A DNA stretch of 64,000 bases from CAVQEK01 sp963711495 (GCA_963711495.1 CAVQEK010000009.1:310001-374000); one strand, 5' to 3'. Shown: positions 52,883 to 62,987, numbered from the stretch's first letter. Numbers and translations are program-made. Notes: generated from the sequence alone by a model not told the origin.

Positions 52883-53682
52883 ATTATTTTTTCAATTTGC
52901 CTGAAGGGTAGGAATCTTTTCCGGTCAATTTGTAAAATATGTTGAATTCCGGAAGCATTAGAAGTGAAAACAGCATTAGCATTCAAAAGTTCTTCCGGTT
53001 GCCAAAAGCCTTCCTGAACTGGTATCTTCAACGTTGGCAGCACCTCTAAAATAAATCTTCTCATTATTCCATCAATACATCCGGTTGACACATCGGATGT
53101 AAAACATTGATCGTCGCGTATCCAAAATATATTGCTTGCCAGACATTCAGAGATATATCCATTCACATCGAGGATGATGATATCATCCAGTGACCTTTTT
53201 TTCATTTCAACACCAGCCAAAACATATTTCAGAGCGCTCATGGATTTAAAAGCAGAAATAGTACTGAAATGATTCCGGATGTTCTTTGAAAATGAAACTT
53301 TGTTTCTGATTGAAGGACTTGAAAAGTCTCCTGATTGACAAGTAATTAAATAGTTGGCGTGTGAACTTTGTGGCTGGTATAAACCACCCGCGTTTCTCCA
53401 GACTTGTATTTTTATTCGCAGGTCACCGGGATAACTATTGGCAGAGATTATTGTTGTGATGGTATTTTTTACCACCGGCCAGGATAGATTTTTGGGAAGG
53501 TCAATATCCAGAACAGAGAGACCCTTCGACAATCTTTCTATATGCCATTGGAGATATCTTGGCACACCGTTCACCAATGCAATGGTTTCAAATAATCCAT
53601 CACCATATTGGAAAGCACGATCTTCCAGTGGAACCGTAAAATCGGTCATGTTTAAAATCTGATCATTAAAAAGAGCTTTCAT
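52870..53682 (-). CDS. Class IV aminotransferase (PabC/BCAT/D-amino-acid family)
   Basis: The 270-aa PLP enzyme has the class IV layout: RAFQYGDGLFETIALVNG at the N-terminus, a Lys in FKSMSALKYVLAG for the Schiff base, then DIIILDVNGYISECLASNIFWI, the phosphate-binding pattern. 4-Amino-4-deoxychorismate lyase, branched-chain or D-alanine aminotransferase all share this fold; I cannot tell which. The short length is closest to PabC. It overlaps the hypothetical membrane gene tail to tail. Confidence 0.82.
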   Translation of the reverse strand: MKALFNDQILNMTDFTVPLEDRAFQYGDGLFETIALVNGVPRYLQWHIERLSKGLSVLDIDLPKNLSWPVVKNTITTIISANSYPGDLRIKIQVWRNAGGLYQPQSSHANYLITCQSGDFSSPSIRNKVSFSKNIRNHFSTISAFKSMSALKYVLAGVEMKKRSLDDIIILDVNGYISECLASNIFWIRDDQCFTSDVSTGCIDGIMRRFILEVLPTLKIPVQEGFWQPEELLNANAVFTSNASGIQHILQIDRKRFLPFRQIEKIIYGR

Positions 53683-54000
53683 GTAATCATTTTACCATTT
53701 ATAAATAAATTATTCAAAGGCTCCGATTTATTGGCTATTCTTGAATGTTAATGAAGTCACTTACAGATACCGACAGGATTTTTTTATTTCAACCAAAATA
53801 AAACTGGTTTATGAAGCACACCAAAGACACCATTGTTTTAACAGTCTATCAATTTCATGTGGTGAAACTCCATTATTGATAAAATTAATCATTCAGCGGA
53901 GTAAACCGATCTATTTAAAATTAATATTGAAGAAGAAGGATATCTATGATTTTAGACAATGAAGGTTTCTTCAGACAAAGAACAATGAAAATTTAAGCAA
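53683..54000. other. Gap between an aminotransferase and a tolC-like gene
   Basis: 318 bp between divergent genes. A 73-codon frame (53741-53962) has no recognisable features or good codon pattern and is not called. TATTCTTG near 53737 resembles a -7 element. No hairpin or repeat was seen. Confidence 0.45.
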
Positions 54001-55461
54001 ATGAAACAATTGAAGATTCTCTTGGCAATAATGGCACTTTTTCTCAGCGAATTTGTTGTTGCTCAAAATGACAGCACCTGGACCCTGGAGAAATGTGTGA
54101 AGTATGCATTGGAAAATAACCTCGACGTCCAGCGATCAGCATTGAGTGTGCAGAATGAGGAAGCTTTATTAAAGCAGGATCGGTTAACCCGTTTACCAAC
54201 ATTCAACGGTGGTTTACAGAATAGTTGGCGATGGGGGCGGTCAATTGACCCCACCACGAACGTGTTTACGACAGATAGAATTAATTCCAATGGTGTCAAT
54301 GCGAGCAGTTCAGTAACACTATACAATGGTAACCGACAAGTTAACAGCATACGTCAGAGTGAAAAACTGGTTGAAGCCGGTCATTATGATTTAGAGAAAT
54401 CCAAAAATGATGTTGCACTGAATGTTGCTGGCGCTTATTTGAATGTCTTATTTGCTCAGGAACAACTGGTCAACGCCAAAACACAACTTAATACCACAAA
54501 AGCACAATTGGATATGACTCAAAAGAAGGTGGATGCCGGGGCATTACCCATAACTAATTTATTGGATCTGGAGGCACAACAGTCAAGTAATGAGGTGGAA
54601 TTGATCAATCAGCAAAATAGTGTTGATATTGCTTTGTTACAACTCAAACAATACCTTCAAATCCCAGCCACTGAATCATTTCAAATTGAAGTCCCCGAAA
54701 TCGACATTACCGAATATAAATTACAGGCAGGATCATCAGAACAGGTTTATCAAAAGGCCCTGTCAACTCAGCCGGAAATCAGAAGTGTAGACCTAAACAG
54801 AGAAAGTGCCGATCTTGGCGTAAAAATTGCGAAGGGGGCTCGGATTCCAATATTATCTGCCAATGGTCAGTACTATACGAATTATTCGAGTACGCAGGAT
54901 TATGATGGCCGGCGCGTGCCAAACGGTCAAAAGGAATTGATTACAAACCAGACAATCGGATATTTAGCCAGCGATCCCACACAACAAGTAGTGGCCATCC
55001 CATATGAAGCCAATGGTTATGATGTGAAAGACGGGTATACAATACCGGAGCAATGGGCAGACAACCGCAGTTGGTCGTTGGGGTTTAATCTTTCAATTCC
55101 AATATTCAATGGTTATCAAATCAGCACAGCAGTTCAGCGCGCCAAGATCCAGCAGGATCTTTCAAAAATAAATGCCAAGGAAACCAGGAATGTTTTAAGG
55201 CAAAATGTGGAAAGGGCGTACACGGATGCAAGGGCTGCAGCCAAAGTTCTGGATGCCGCAGAAAAACAGGTTGGCGCACTGGAAGAATCATTCCGCGCTA
55301 CAGAAAAAAGTTATAATCTCGGAGCGGTTAATTTTGTTGATTACCAGGTTTCGAGCAACAATTTGTTCAAAGCGAAATCAGATCTGGTCCGCGCCAAATA
55401 CGACTTTATTTTTAAGATAAAAGTATTGGACTTCTATTTGGGAAATCCTATAACCTTATAA
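54001..55461 (+). CDS. TolC-family outer membrane channel
   Basis: The 486-aa protein has a signal peptide (MKQLKILLAIMALFLSEFVVAQ) and two outer-membrane-efflux repeats: WTLEKCVKYALENNLDVQRSALSVQNEEALLKQDR and, later, WSLGFNLSIPIFNGYQISTAVQRAKIQQDLSK. It is 8 nt before the adaptor gene. The pair is a two-component start of a tripartite exporter; the inner-membrane part is not in the window. Confidence 0.9.
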   Translation: MKQLKILLAIMALFLSEFVVAQNDSTWTLEKCVKYALENNLDVQRSALSVQNEEALLKQDRLTRLPTFNGGLQNSWRWGRSIDPTTNVFTTDRINSNGVNASSSVTLYNGNRQVNSIRQSEKLVEAGHYDLEKSKNDVALNVAGAYLNVLFAQEQLVNAKTQLNTTKAQLDMTQKKVDAGALPITNLLDLEAQQSSNEVELINQQNSVDIALLQLKQYLQIPATESFQIEVPEIDITEYKLQAGSSEQVYQKALSTQPEIRSVDLNRESADLGVKIAKGARIPILSANGQYYTNYSSTQDYDGRRVPNGQKELITNQTIGYLASDPTQQVVAIPYEANGYDVKDGYTIPEQWADNRSWSLGFNLSIPIFNGYQISTAVQRAKIQQDLSKINAKETRNVLRQNVERAYTDARAAAKVLDAAEKQVGALEESFRATEKSYNLGAVNFVDYQVSSNNLFKAKSDLVRAKYDFIFKIKVLDFYLGNPITL

Positions 55462-55469
55462 CCTGAATC

Positions 55470-56873
55470 ATGGAAAAAAAGCGAAAATCCAATAAAGTAC
55501 TCTATATACTTATTAGTCTGGTGGTCGTACTCATTATTGTGGCGGTCATTGGAAAGAAGGCCGGCTGGATCGGCAAAACCAAGGAACTTGAGGTGGAATT
55601 AGCGCAGGCCAAGAAAACGCGCATTGTTGAAAAGGTGAGTGCTTCAGGCATGATACAACCGGTTTATGAAGTGAAAATTTCCCCTGATGTATCTGGGGAA
55701 ATTATAGAATTGCATGTAGAAGAAGGTGATTCCGTGCAGAAAGGTGAGCTACTTATCAAAATCCGACCGGATATTTATCAGTCTTCATTGGAGCGGGCCA
55801 AGGCCAATTTGAATCAACAAAAGGCCAATCTTGCCGAAGCCTCGGCCAGGGAATCACAGATGGAAGCCCAGTTGATCAAGGCTACTACTGATTTTGAAAG
55901 AAATAAGCAATTATTCCAGGACAAGGTGGTTTCCGAAGCTGATTATGAAGTTAGTCAGGCCAATTACAAAGTGGCCCAAAGCAATCTCCAATCAGCAAAG
56001 GAAAGTGTGAAAGCGGCACAATTTATCGTTGAAAGTGCTAAAGCTACTGTGAAGGAAGCCAATGAAAACCTGCAGTTCACCATCATTACTGCACCGGTAA
56101 CGGGTATTGTCTCAAAACTTAATGTCGAACTCGGTGAACGCGTGGTCGGTACAGCACAAATGGCAGGAACGGAATTGCTGAGAATTGCCGATCTCACCAA
56201 AATGGAGGCGAGGGTTGATGTGAATGAAAATGATATTATTCGTGTGAGCAACGGTGACACCGCCATAATCGATGTTGACGCCTATTCCCATACGGGCAGG
56301 AAATTCAAAGGGGTGGTGACCAACATTGCCAATACGGCCAATGACAAAACTTCCCCCGATGCCGTAACCGAATTTGAAGTGCGTATCAGGGTACTTAATG
56401 ATTCCTACAAAGGTTTATTGGGGGACCAGCAGGTGATATCTCCTTTTAGGCCAGGCATGACCGCCAGTGTTGACATCATCACTGAAATTAAAGACGATGT
56501 TTTATCAGTTCCATTGGCAGCAGTTACCACCCGTAAGCCTGAAGATCAAAAGAAAGAAACCGGAACCGAAAATAATGGTTCTCAGAATGCTCAAAATACC
56601 AGTCAGTCGGATCAAAATAAAAAAGTGAGCAAGGCAGAAGAAGAACCCCCGAAAGAGGTCGTTTTTCTCTACAATGACGGAACTGCAAAGATGGTAGAGG
56701 TAAAAACAGGCATCAGCGACTTTGATAATATAGAAATCTTATCAGGTGTTGAGGATGGTCAGAAGATTGTGACCGGACCTTTTATCATCGTTTCCAAGCG
56801 ATTGAAAGACGGCGATCTGTTGAAAGTAAAAGAAACCGACAATAAAGAAAAAAAAGAGGCAGACAATAGTTAG
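55470..56873 (+). CDS. Periplasmic adaptor (MacA/HlyD-like)
   Basis: The 467-aa protein has an N-terminal membrane anchor (VLYILISLVVVLIIVAVIG), a long coiled coil (about 110-195, KANLNQQKANLAEASARESQMEAQLIKAT), lipoyl halves (VEEGDSVQKGELLIK and ITAPVTGIVSKLNVELGERV) and a C-terminal domain with a disordered, charged insert near 365-390. This is the MacA-like layout usually followed by macB ABC permease genes, yet none follows here; the next gene is convergent. Expected to link an ABC pump to the TolC-like channel. Confidence 0.88.
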   Translation: MEKKRKSNKVLYILISLVVVLIIVAVIGKKAGWIGKTKELEVELAQAKKTRIVEKVSASGMIQPVYEVKISPDVSGEIIELHVEEGDSVQKGELLIKIRPDIYQSSLERAKANLNQQKANLAEASARESQMEAQLIKATTDFERNKQLFQDKVVSEADYEVSQANYKVAQSNLQSAKESVKAAQFIVESAKATVKEANENLQFTIITAPVTGIVSKLNVELGERVVGTAQMAGTELLRIADLTKMEARVDVNENDIIRVSNGDTAIIDVDAYSHTGRKFKGVVTNIANTANDKTSPDAVTEFEVRIRVLNDSYKGLLGDQQVISPFRPGMTASVDIITEIKDDVLSVPLAAVTTRKPEDQKKETGTENNGSQNAQNTSQSDQNKKVSKAEEEPPKEVVFLYNDGTAKMVEVKTGISDFDNIEILSGVEDGQKIVTGPFIIVSKRLKDGDLLKVKETDNKEKKEADNS

Positions 56874-57023
56874 CAAGCTGACTTGGGATCGGAATATAGG
56901 CTATATAATTGAAAGCCGTGAGGGTGGATTTAGAGCAAACCGGGAGCCGTTTGCATTAATCAAACAAAAGATTTCGATGCCTGCTTTTCAAGGGACTGTT
57001 ATTCAGTGAAATCCATGATTAAA

Positions 57024-58127
57024 TTATTCTGATAAGGATTTGGAACTGATCTGAAGAAGAAAAATCGTTTCCAATTGATCGATCATTTTGTCTAAGGTAA
57101 AATTTTGAGAGACCCTTTTGAGGGCTTGTTGTTCGAGTTTTGTTTTCAGTTGGTCGTCCGTTAGTACTTCTTTAATACCGGCAAAAAGCACTTCCGGGTT
57201 TTCCCAATCCACTAAGATTCCTGATTTGTTATGCTCGATCAATTCAGCGGCGCCATTTACCCTGGTAACGACACAGGCTTTTCCCAAAGACATGGCTTCG
57301 AGCACCACATTGGGCATGCCTTCGTAGCGTGACGGGAGGACAAAAACATCGGCGGATTTAATAAATCCTTCGATATCGTCATAAAAGCCGATGAGTTTAA
57401 ATCTTTCTTCCACTTTCATTTCTTTTGCCAATGTGTCCAGTTTATTTTTCAATTTACCCTGGCCGGCGACGAGAAAATACCAATTTAGTCCAAGTCTTTT
57501 GGATTTTTCAGCAACGGTGATCAATAGATCAAATCCTTTTTGATAATCTAATCTGCCGGCACTTGCAATAACACTGGCTTCTGGTGGGATACCGAATTTG
57601 TCCCTAAGATTAATCTGTTGGGTATTTGCAGTAATTTTCACACCGTTGTACACCACATGAATAAAGTTATCGGGAAACCAGCCAAAGGATTCATATGTTG
57701 ATTTAATCGACGCTGTATTTGTGATGATCCCGTCAATATATTGCGTAAAGGGTTTTACATACCGTTGTTTATTGGAGAGGTTTTGTACGCCCTGACGAGC
57801 GAATATTGCTGGTGTCCCGATCATTCTGGCTGCCTTGCCACCTATTTTTACATCTTTGTTCTGACAGCAGACGAGCACATTGATGGTGTGATTTTTTAAA
57901 ATTTTTTGCAACCCCGTGATTTTATGAAAGTCGAGATCCGTAAAGAAAGAAAAATGAATAATTTCTAATCCCCTGATCTTTGCTTTTTGTTCTATCAACG
58001 ACCCTTTCCTGGTTGCAATGAAAACCTTGTGCCCGCGCATGGCAAGTCCGGAGGCTGCATTGATCATCCATTTTTCTCCACCGCCCCATTTTTTGCGGCC
58101 TAAAGAATTTAAAAAAAGAATATTCAA
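57024..58127 (-). CDS. GT4-family glycosyltransferase
   Basis: The 367-aa protein has the GT-B fold pattern of family 4: N-terminal GRKKWGGGEKWMINAASGLAMRGH for the acceptor domain and C-terminal FVLPSRYEGMPNVVLEAMSLGKACV with the E(x7)E motif for the nucleotide-sugar. Expected to transfer a sugar in surface polysaccharide or LPS assembly. It starts 7 nt after the FkbM methyltransferase gene and belongs to a short glycan cluster with the GT9 gene. Confidence 0.87.
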   Translation of the reverse strand: MNILFLNSLGRKKWGGGEKWMINAASGLAMRGHKVFIATRKGSLIEQKAKIRGLEIIHFSFFTDLDFHKITGLQKILKNHTINVLVCCQNKDVKIGGKAARMIGTPAIFARQGVQNLSNKQRYVKPFTQYIDGIITNTASIKSTYESFGWFPDNFIHVVYNGVKITANTQQINLRDKFGIPPEASVIASAGRLDYQKGFDLLITVAEKSKRLGLNWYFLVAGQGKLKNKLDTLAKEMKVEERFKLIGFYDDIEGFIKSADVFVLPSRYEGMPNVVLEAMSLGKACVVTRVNGAAELIEHNKSGILVDWENPEVLFAGIKEVLTDDQLKTKLEQQALKRVSQNFTLDKMIDQLETIFLLQISSKSLSE

Positions 58128-58134
58128 ACCAGAT

Positions 58135-58902
58135 TTACTTTTTTGTCGATTTGATGATATAGCAGCATGAATCTTTAAACTGTATTAATTTACCAACAGG
58201 ATTTATGATGTAATTGTGATTGTTTTTTTCCAGGGCATCGAGGATCGTTGAAAGGGGGTTGTCTTTAAAAGAAAGGTTGTAATGGTATTCCATAATCACG
58301 TTGTCTGCATTGGCTAACAGCGGGCCAAGTTCAGAGATCACCTGACTTTCGAAACCTTCTATGTCGAGTTTTAAAAGAGCAACTTTTTCTTTTAAATAGG
58401 GTGACAACGTCTTGCATGATACTTCAGTTTCAAGAATCTTGCCTTTATGCGCATGGTGATGCTCCACATGTGTTTTTGAAGAACTTGCACCCACATCTGC
58501 CGAAGGCATATCACTCGCGAGGTAAAATGGAATTATTTTTTCTTCAGCGCCCAAAGCAGCGTTTATAATATTGACATCACTCAGGTGATTCTGCTCAACA
58601 TTTTTTTTCAAAAGGCTGAAACTTTCCGGATTTGGTTCGAATGCAATTATCCGGGCCTGGGGGCGAATGTGTTTAAAATAAAGTACGGCAAGTCCAATAT
58701 TGGCCCCTCCATCAATGATCACTGGACGACTTTCAAAATCACATTGATAATGCTTTTTAATAAAGATTTCTTTATAGAGCTGTTTTAAATGTTTGATGTT
58801 TCCGAAATATACCTTGAAACCAGCCAACTTCACTTTTCTTATCCCGGGAAAATTTAACAGCGTCAGAATGCGCAGTTTCCAGTAATCCAGTTCAATAAGC
58901 AT
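58135..58902 (-). CDS. FkbM-family methyltransferase
   Basis: The 255-aa protein has the SAM-binding motif VIIDGGANIGLAVLYFK, then AFEPNPESFSLLKKNVE and LLKLDIEGFESQVISELG, the pattern of the FkbM family that methylates sugars or polyketides. Next to two glycosyltransferases it probably O-methylates a glycan sugar. First gene of the two-gene unit with GT4; divergent from the GT9 gene. Confidence 0.85.
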   Translation of the reverse strand: MLIELDYWKLRILTLLNFPGIRKVKLAGFKVYFGNIKHLKQLYKEIFIKKHYQCDFESRPVIIDGGANIGLAVLYFKHIRPQARIIAFEPNPESFSLLKKNVEQNHLSDVNIINAALGAEEKIIPFYLASDMPSADVGASSSKTHVEHHHAHKGKILETEVSCKTLSPYLKEKVALLKLDIEGFESQVISELGPLLANADNVIMEYHYNLSFKDNPLSTILDALEKNNHNYIINPVGKLIQFKDSCCYIIKSTKK

Positions 58903-59036
58903 TTGTATTATTTAAATAGACAAAAAAAAGGTTAACTATTCAATAATCTTTGGCTAAACTAGATTTTATTTCCGTAATAAAAATGAATTTCCGAAAATAT
59001 AGATTGTCATGAAAAGACATTTTCATTCATGAGGAA

Positions 59037-59066
59037 TTGCATAAAGATTTCGCAATCGTATTTTTG
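59037..59066 (+). promoter_or_regulatory. Consensus promoter of the GT9 gene
   Basis: TTG (59037-59039), 19 nt, TATTTTTG (59059-59066): a full match to the Bacteroidota promoter. The leader before the ATG at 59101 would be about 28 nt. This is the clearest promoter in the window. Confidence 0.7.
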
Positions 59067-59100
59067 GAATTGGTAACATTAAATTCAACTGTTGAGCCAC

Positions 59101-60111
59101 ATGGATATTTTAGTACGCATGCCAGCGAAATTTGGAGATACGATCTTGGGCATGTCATTTATACAAGCGTTAAACAATGAATATCCAACAGGACATATCG
59201 ATATCATTGTCCAGGAAGAGTTTGGGGACCTGGCATTTTTCATGCCTGTGGTCCGCATAGTTTACCATTTCAGTAAAAAAAAGCATAAAGGATTACTTGG
59301 GAAATATCATTTTGCCCGGAATATCCGATCTAATCACCAATATGATTTATTCTTTTGCCTGCCCTATTCGTTTTCCGCAGCTTTGCTGGGTTATTTTGCA
59401 GGATGCCGGCAACGTGTGGGATTGTCGGTAGAAAACAGGGGGTATTTATTTACACATGCATTTAAAAAACCTCCTGGAACCCATTTTGCCGAGGAATTTG
59501 TTTATTTGCTGGCCCGGTATTGCAAGAAAAATATAACGGCCAATCCATACCGCTTTCATGGAAATCTTGCTCAATTTGACGATATGCCAGTAGGCAAAAG
59601 TATCGTGTTGAATCTGTATTCTGGCGATCAATCCAGGACTTTTCCTCCTGGGAAATCCATATCATTAATTGGGTCTATCCGATCCTATTTTAAATGTAAT
59701 GTCATACTGGTTGGCGGAAGCGCTGATGTCAAGCATAGTGAAGAAGTACTCGCCCAACTGAAAGATAAAAGTGAAATATATAATTTTACCGGAAAGACAA
59801 GTTTAATCCAACTGGCCTCGATCATCAAACATTCTTTGGGCGTGATTTCAACGGATTCCGGGTGTGCTCATTTGGCCAATTTGCTTAATAAACCTTTGGT
59901 TGTGCTTTTTGGCGCTGCCGACCCTGATCACACCAAACCCTTTAATCCTGAAAATAGAGTAATATTAAGACTCACAGAATTGGAATGTTTACCATGCATG
60001 ACCGGGAATTGTAAATTCGGAGAGCCATTATGCCTGAAGAACATTGACAATACAGAAATTTTAAATTCATTGGATACACTCATAAATAAGCAAAGTGAAA
60101 TAGAAAGTTGA
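59101..60111 (+). CDS. Glycosyltransferase family 9 (heptosyltransferase-like)
   Basis: From ATG 59101 the protein is 336 aa and starts MDILVRMPAKFGDTILGMSFIQALNNEYP. The GT9 nucleotide-sugar site is VISTDSGCAHLANLLNKPLVVLFGAADPDHT. A C-terminal CLPCMTGNCKFGEPLC cysteine cluster is typical of the heptosyltransferase group. A TTG at 59092 would add three residues. It likely adds heptose or a related sugar to the LPS core. Confidence 0.87.
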   Translation: MDILVRMPAKFGDTILGMSFIQALNNEYPTGHIDIIVQEEFGDLAFFMPVVRIVYHFSKKKHKGLLGKYHFARNIRSNHQYDLFFCLPYSFSAALLGYFAGCRQRVGLSVENRGYLFTHAFKKPPGTHFAEEFVYLLARYCKKNITANPYRFHGNLAQFDDMPVGKSIVLNLYSGDQSRTFPPGKSISLIGSIRSYFKCNVILVGGSADVKHSEEVLAQLKDKSEIYNFTGKTSLIQLASIIKHSLGVISTDSGCAHLANLLNKPLVVLFGAADPDHTKPFNPENRVILRLTELECLPCMTGNCKFGEPLCLKNIDNTEILNSLDTLINKQSEIES

Positions 60112-60249
60112 GGAGTGTGTTAAAAGTCTGAACCATGTGCCTTGCTTCCCAATTCAAAATGAACCCTGATTTTTTAGGGATTTTCAAGAATTCCGGAAAT
60201 ATATCCCAAGCTCAGGTCCCCGCGTGACTAATGATCACTGTGAGCGACA

Positions 60250-60819
60250 TTAAAATCTTGACAGTTCATCATAGAGTCGGTGAGTTGGCATTCCCATCAC
60301 ATTGAAATAGGACCCTTCTAATTTGGTGACACCGATCATACCAATCCATTCCTGAATGCCATAGGCGCCTGCCTTATCGAAAGGTTCAAAATTTTTAATA
60401 TAGTAGGCAATTTCCTTGTCAGTGAGGGTTTTAAAATAGACACGGGTAATATCATCAAATGATACCACCTTGTTTCTGCTTTTGAGACAAACACCTGTGA
60501 TCACATAATGCATTCTTCCAGACAACGAACTCAACATGATCGCGGCCTCTTCAGCATCGACTGGCTTTCCAATGATAGTATCGTTGACTACTACGGTGGT
60601 ATCTGCGGTGATCACAATTTCTTTTTCCTTCAGAAAAGGAAATTGCTTCGCTTTTTTTTCAGCCAGATATTTTGCCACAGACAGTGCCGATATATTGTCG
60701 TGGTACATTTCTGAGATATCCACCGGTCTCACATCAAATTCAAATCCTGCCTCTGTCAGGAGCATTTGTCTTCGTGGAGATCGAGAAGCGAGAATCAGTT
60801 TCCTGTCAGGAAATAACAT
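60250..60819 (-). CDS. Maf family nucleotide pyrophosphatase
   Basis: The 189-aa protein begins LILASRSPRRQMLLTEAGFEF, has VITADTTVVVN and the KAGAYGIQEW motif of the YhdE-type Maf group, which hydrolyses dTTP, UTP and methylated pyrimidine nucleotides. Full length, starting at ATG 60819. Divergent from the Nudix gene, with about 130 bp in between; the two may both sanitise nucleotides or CoA. Confidence 0.92.
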   Translation of the reverse strand: MLFPDRKLILASRSPRRQMLLTEAGFEFDVRPVDISEMYHDNISALSVAKYLAEKKAKQFPFLKEKEIVITADTTVVVNDTIIGKPVDAEEAAIMLSSLSGRMHYVITGVCLKSRNKVVSFDDITRVYFKTLTDKEIAYYIKNFEPFDKAGAYGIQEWIGMIGVTKLEGSYFNVMGMPTHRLYDELSRF

Positions 60820-60882
60820 TACTCATCTATTTTTCCGAAATATAATATCTTTATAAACACGAATGCCATATTTTATCTTTAC

Positions 60883-60890
60883 TATTTTTG
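60883..60890 (+). promoter_or_regulatory. Candidate -7 element of the Nudix gene
   Basis: TATTTTTG is a perfect TAnnTTTG, 57 nt before the ATG at 60947. No TTG is seen at the expected -33 position. Confidence 0.4.
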
Positions 60891-60946
60891 TCAGCCAAAG
60901 CCCATTGAAGTATTAAAAAAGTAAAGCAATTTTGAAACAGGAGTTG

Positions 60947-61591
60947 ATGAGAGAATTCACAACGCGTATCAAGGAGGAATTATTAAAACCTCTTCCAGGC
61001 GAGCCTGCTCAAAAATTGATGTCGCCTACAGTCCGAAATATTAGGCCCTACAGCCAGGATGAATTCATTGATCCAATTCCGAGTGGCGTATTGGTCCTTT
61101 TATATCAGCAGGGTGATGACCAGGTAAAATTCCCATTGATACAAAGGCCTGTCTATAATGGAGCGCATAGTGGTCAAATTGCGTTGCCGGGAGGCAAAAT
61201 GGAAAAGCGTGACGCATCGGTGATTGAAACCGCATTGCGTGAAACACAGGAGGAAATTGGGATAAACCCAAAGCATGTTGAGATCCTTGGAAAACTATCT
61301 GAACTTTATATCTGGGCCAGTAACCATACCGTGACACCAGTAGTAGGGTGGTTACATGAGATTCCGTCATTCAAACCAGACCCGCTGGAAGTAGCAGGGA
61401 TATTATCGGCGGATCTGAATGTACTTAATCCTGTCAACCCCGTTCAAACCGCTGAGCTTTTGGTAAGAAATTCATTTAAAATCCAGGCACCATATTATTC
61501 CGTTGAAGGGCAAGTTGTTTGGGGAGCCACAGCTATGATGTTAAGTGAGTTTTCTGTATTATTAAGGCAAGCTGGTATTTTTGAAGTCTGA
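60947..61591 (+). CDS. Nudix hydrolase, CoA pyrophosphatase-like
   Basis: From ATG 60947 the protein is 214 aa. It has the Nudix box GGKMEKRDASVIETALRETQEEIG, with the REUxEExGU core intact, and the LALPGGK-type lead, with an upstream PLIQRPVYNGAHSGQIALPGG segment as in NudL/CoA pyrophosphatases. It probably cleaves CoA or NADH-like dinucleotides. A TTG five codons upstream (60932) is also in frame. Unlike the sugar regulator at 46238, its catalytic residues are complete. Confidence 0.85.
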   Translation: MREFTTRIKEELLKPLPGEPAQKLMSPTVRNIRPYSQDEFIDPIPSGVLVLLYQQGDDQVKFPLIQRPVYNGAHSGQIALPGGKMEKRDASVIETALRETQEEIGINPKHVEILGKLSELYIWASNHTVTPVVGWLHEIPSFKPDPLEVAGILSADLNVLNPVNPVQTAELLVRNSFKIQAPYYSVEGQVVWGATAMMLSEFSVLLRQAGIFEV

Positions 61592-61736
61592 CGAAATCCA
61601 GAATGACCTGGAGAGCTATTAAATCACGTGATTTTCCCATTTTAATCAATTAAGCATTTTTATAAAAATGAATATCGATATTGGTCTGGAACGATTGTAT
61701 CATTATCAGTACTTAATTTGAAAATATAACGCAAGT

Positions 61737-62987
61737 ATGAAATCAACATCAGCGCTTATCCATAACGATACAGTTCTCTTAGGAATCTTATTGGCGTTGC
61801 TTGCCTTCATTTTTAGTACAGCATCGAGTAAGTCACCTTTTTGGCAAAAATTTTACAAGGTGGTGCCTATGTTGCTGCTGTGTTATTTTCTACCTTCCTT
61901 ACTCACCACCTTTGGAATTGCCGATGCTGATCATTCCCAATTGTATTTTATGGCATCCCGGTATTTACTGCCCACGGCATTGGTATTGCTGACATTAAGC
62001 ATTGATTTGAAGGAAGTTTTGAAACTGGGGCCAAAGGCCTTGATCATGTTTGGGACGGCGACCCTGGGTGTTATCATAGGAGGTCCACTGGCATTACTGG
62101 TGGCTTCAGCCATTTCTCCTTCCACAGTGGGTGGGGTAGGGCCCGATGCCGTATGGAAAGGAATGACGACCATCGCGGGAAGCTGGATTGGGGGCGCAGC
62201 CAATCAGGCCGCAATGTACGAGATTTTTAAACCCAGTAATCGCCTGTACGCCATCATGATCACCGTTGACATAGTAGTGGCCAACACCTGGATGGCCTTC
62301 TTACTCGTCGGTGCTGGAAAATCCGAACAACTGGATAATTTTTTCAAGGCCGATGCTTCCGCGATTAATCATCTTAAAAACAAAATGCAGGATTTTAGTC
62401 AGCGTATAGCCCGAATACCAACGCTTGGCGAATTATTTATGATCCTCGGGGTTGGGTTTGGTGCTACGGGGCTGTCACATTTTTTGGCCAATGGCATTGC
62501 ACCGCTGATCAAAAAATGGGCTCCATACCTTGATAACTTTAGTCTTACCTCGGAATTTTTCTGGCTCATTGTACTGGCCACTACCATAGGTTTACTTTTG
62601 TCATTTACACGACTAAGGGACCTGGAAGGTGCAGGTGCTTCTAAAATCGGCAGCGTTTTTATTTATATTTTGGTGGCGACTATTGGAATGAAAATGAATA
62701 TTCTAAAGGTATTTGATAACCCCGGGCTATTTTTAGTGGGCGGCTTGTGGATTTTGATCCATGTGTCTTTGTTGTTGTTGATCGCAAAAATAATCAAAGC
62801 GCCATTCTTTTTTGTAGCAGTGGGGAGCCAGGCCAATATAGGTGGCGCTGCCAGTGCGCCTATAGTTGCTGCCGCTTTTCATCCGTCATTAGCCCCGGTA
62901 GGGGTATTGCTGGCCGTTTTAGGGTATTCGCTGGGAACATACGGCGCCTGGATTTGCGGCATTTTGATGCAATACGTTGCCAAATAA
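61737..62987 (+). CDS. DUF819 family membrane protein
   Basis: The 416-aa protein has about ten to eleven transmembrane helices, including TALVLLTLSIDLKEVLKLGPKALIMFGTATLGV and the central GSWIGGAANQAAMYEIFKPS, and a final segment VGSQANIGGAASAPIVAAAFHP that marks the DUF819 (YjcL-like) family. Likely a secondary transporter; substrate unknown. Its stop codon lies within the ferritin terminator stem area, convergent with ferritin. Confidence 0.87.
   Translation: MKSTSALIHNDTVLLGILLALLAFIFSTASSKSPFWQKFYKVVPMLLLCYFLPSLLTTFGIADADHSQLYFMASRYLLPTALVLLTLSIDLKEVLKLGPKALIMFGTATLGVIIGGPLALLVASAISPSTVGGVGPDAVWKGMTTIAGSWIGGAANQAAMYEIFKPSNRLYAIMITVDIVVANTWMAFLLVGAGKSEQLDNFFKADASAINHLKNKMQDFSQRIARIPTLGELFMILGVGFGATGLSHFLANGIAPLIKKWAPYLDNFSLTSEFFWLIVLATTIGLLLSFTRLRDLEGAGASKIGSVFIYILVATIGMKMNILKVFDNPGLFLVGGLWILIHVSLLLLIAKIIKAPFFFVAVGSQANIGGAASAPIVAAAFHPSLAPVGVLLAVLGYSLGTYGAWICGILMQYVAK

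Noticed and set aside
53741..53962. 73-codon open frame in the gap before the second tolC-like gene
   Set aside because: No recognisable motif or signal, sits in an AT-rich divergent gap, and the composition is not protein-like.
60160..60190. Weak hairpin AACCCT...AGGGATT after the GT9 gene
   Set aside because: The stem is only 4-5 bp with mismatches and no clear T-run; not enough for a terminator.
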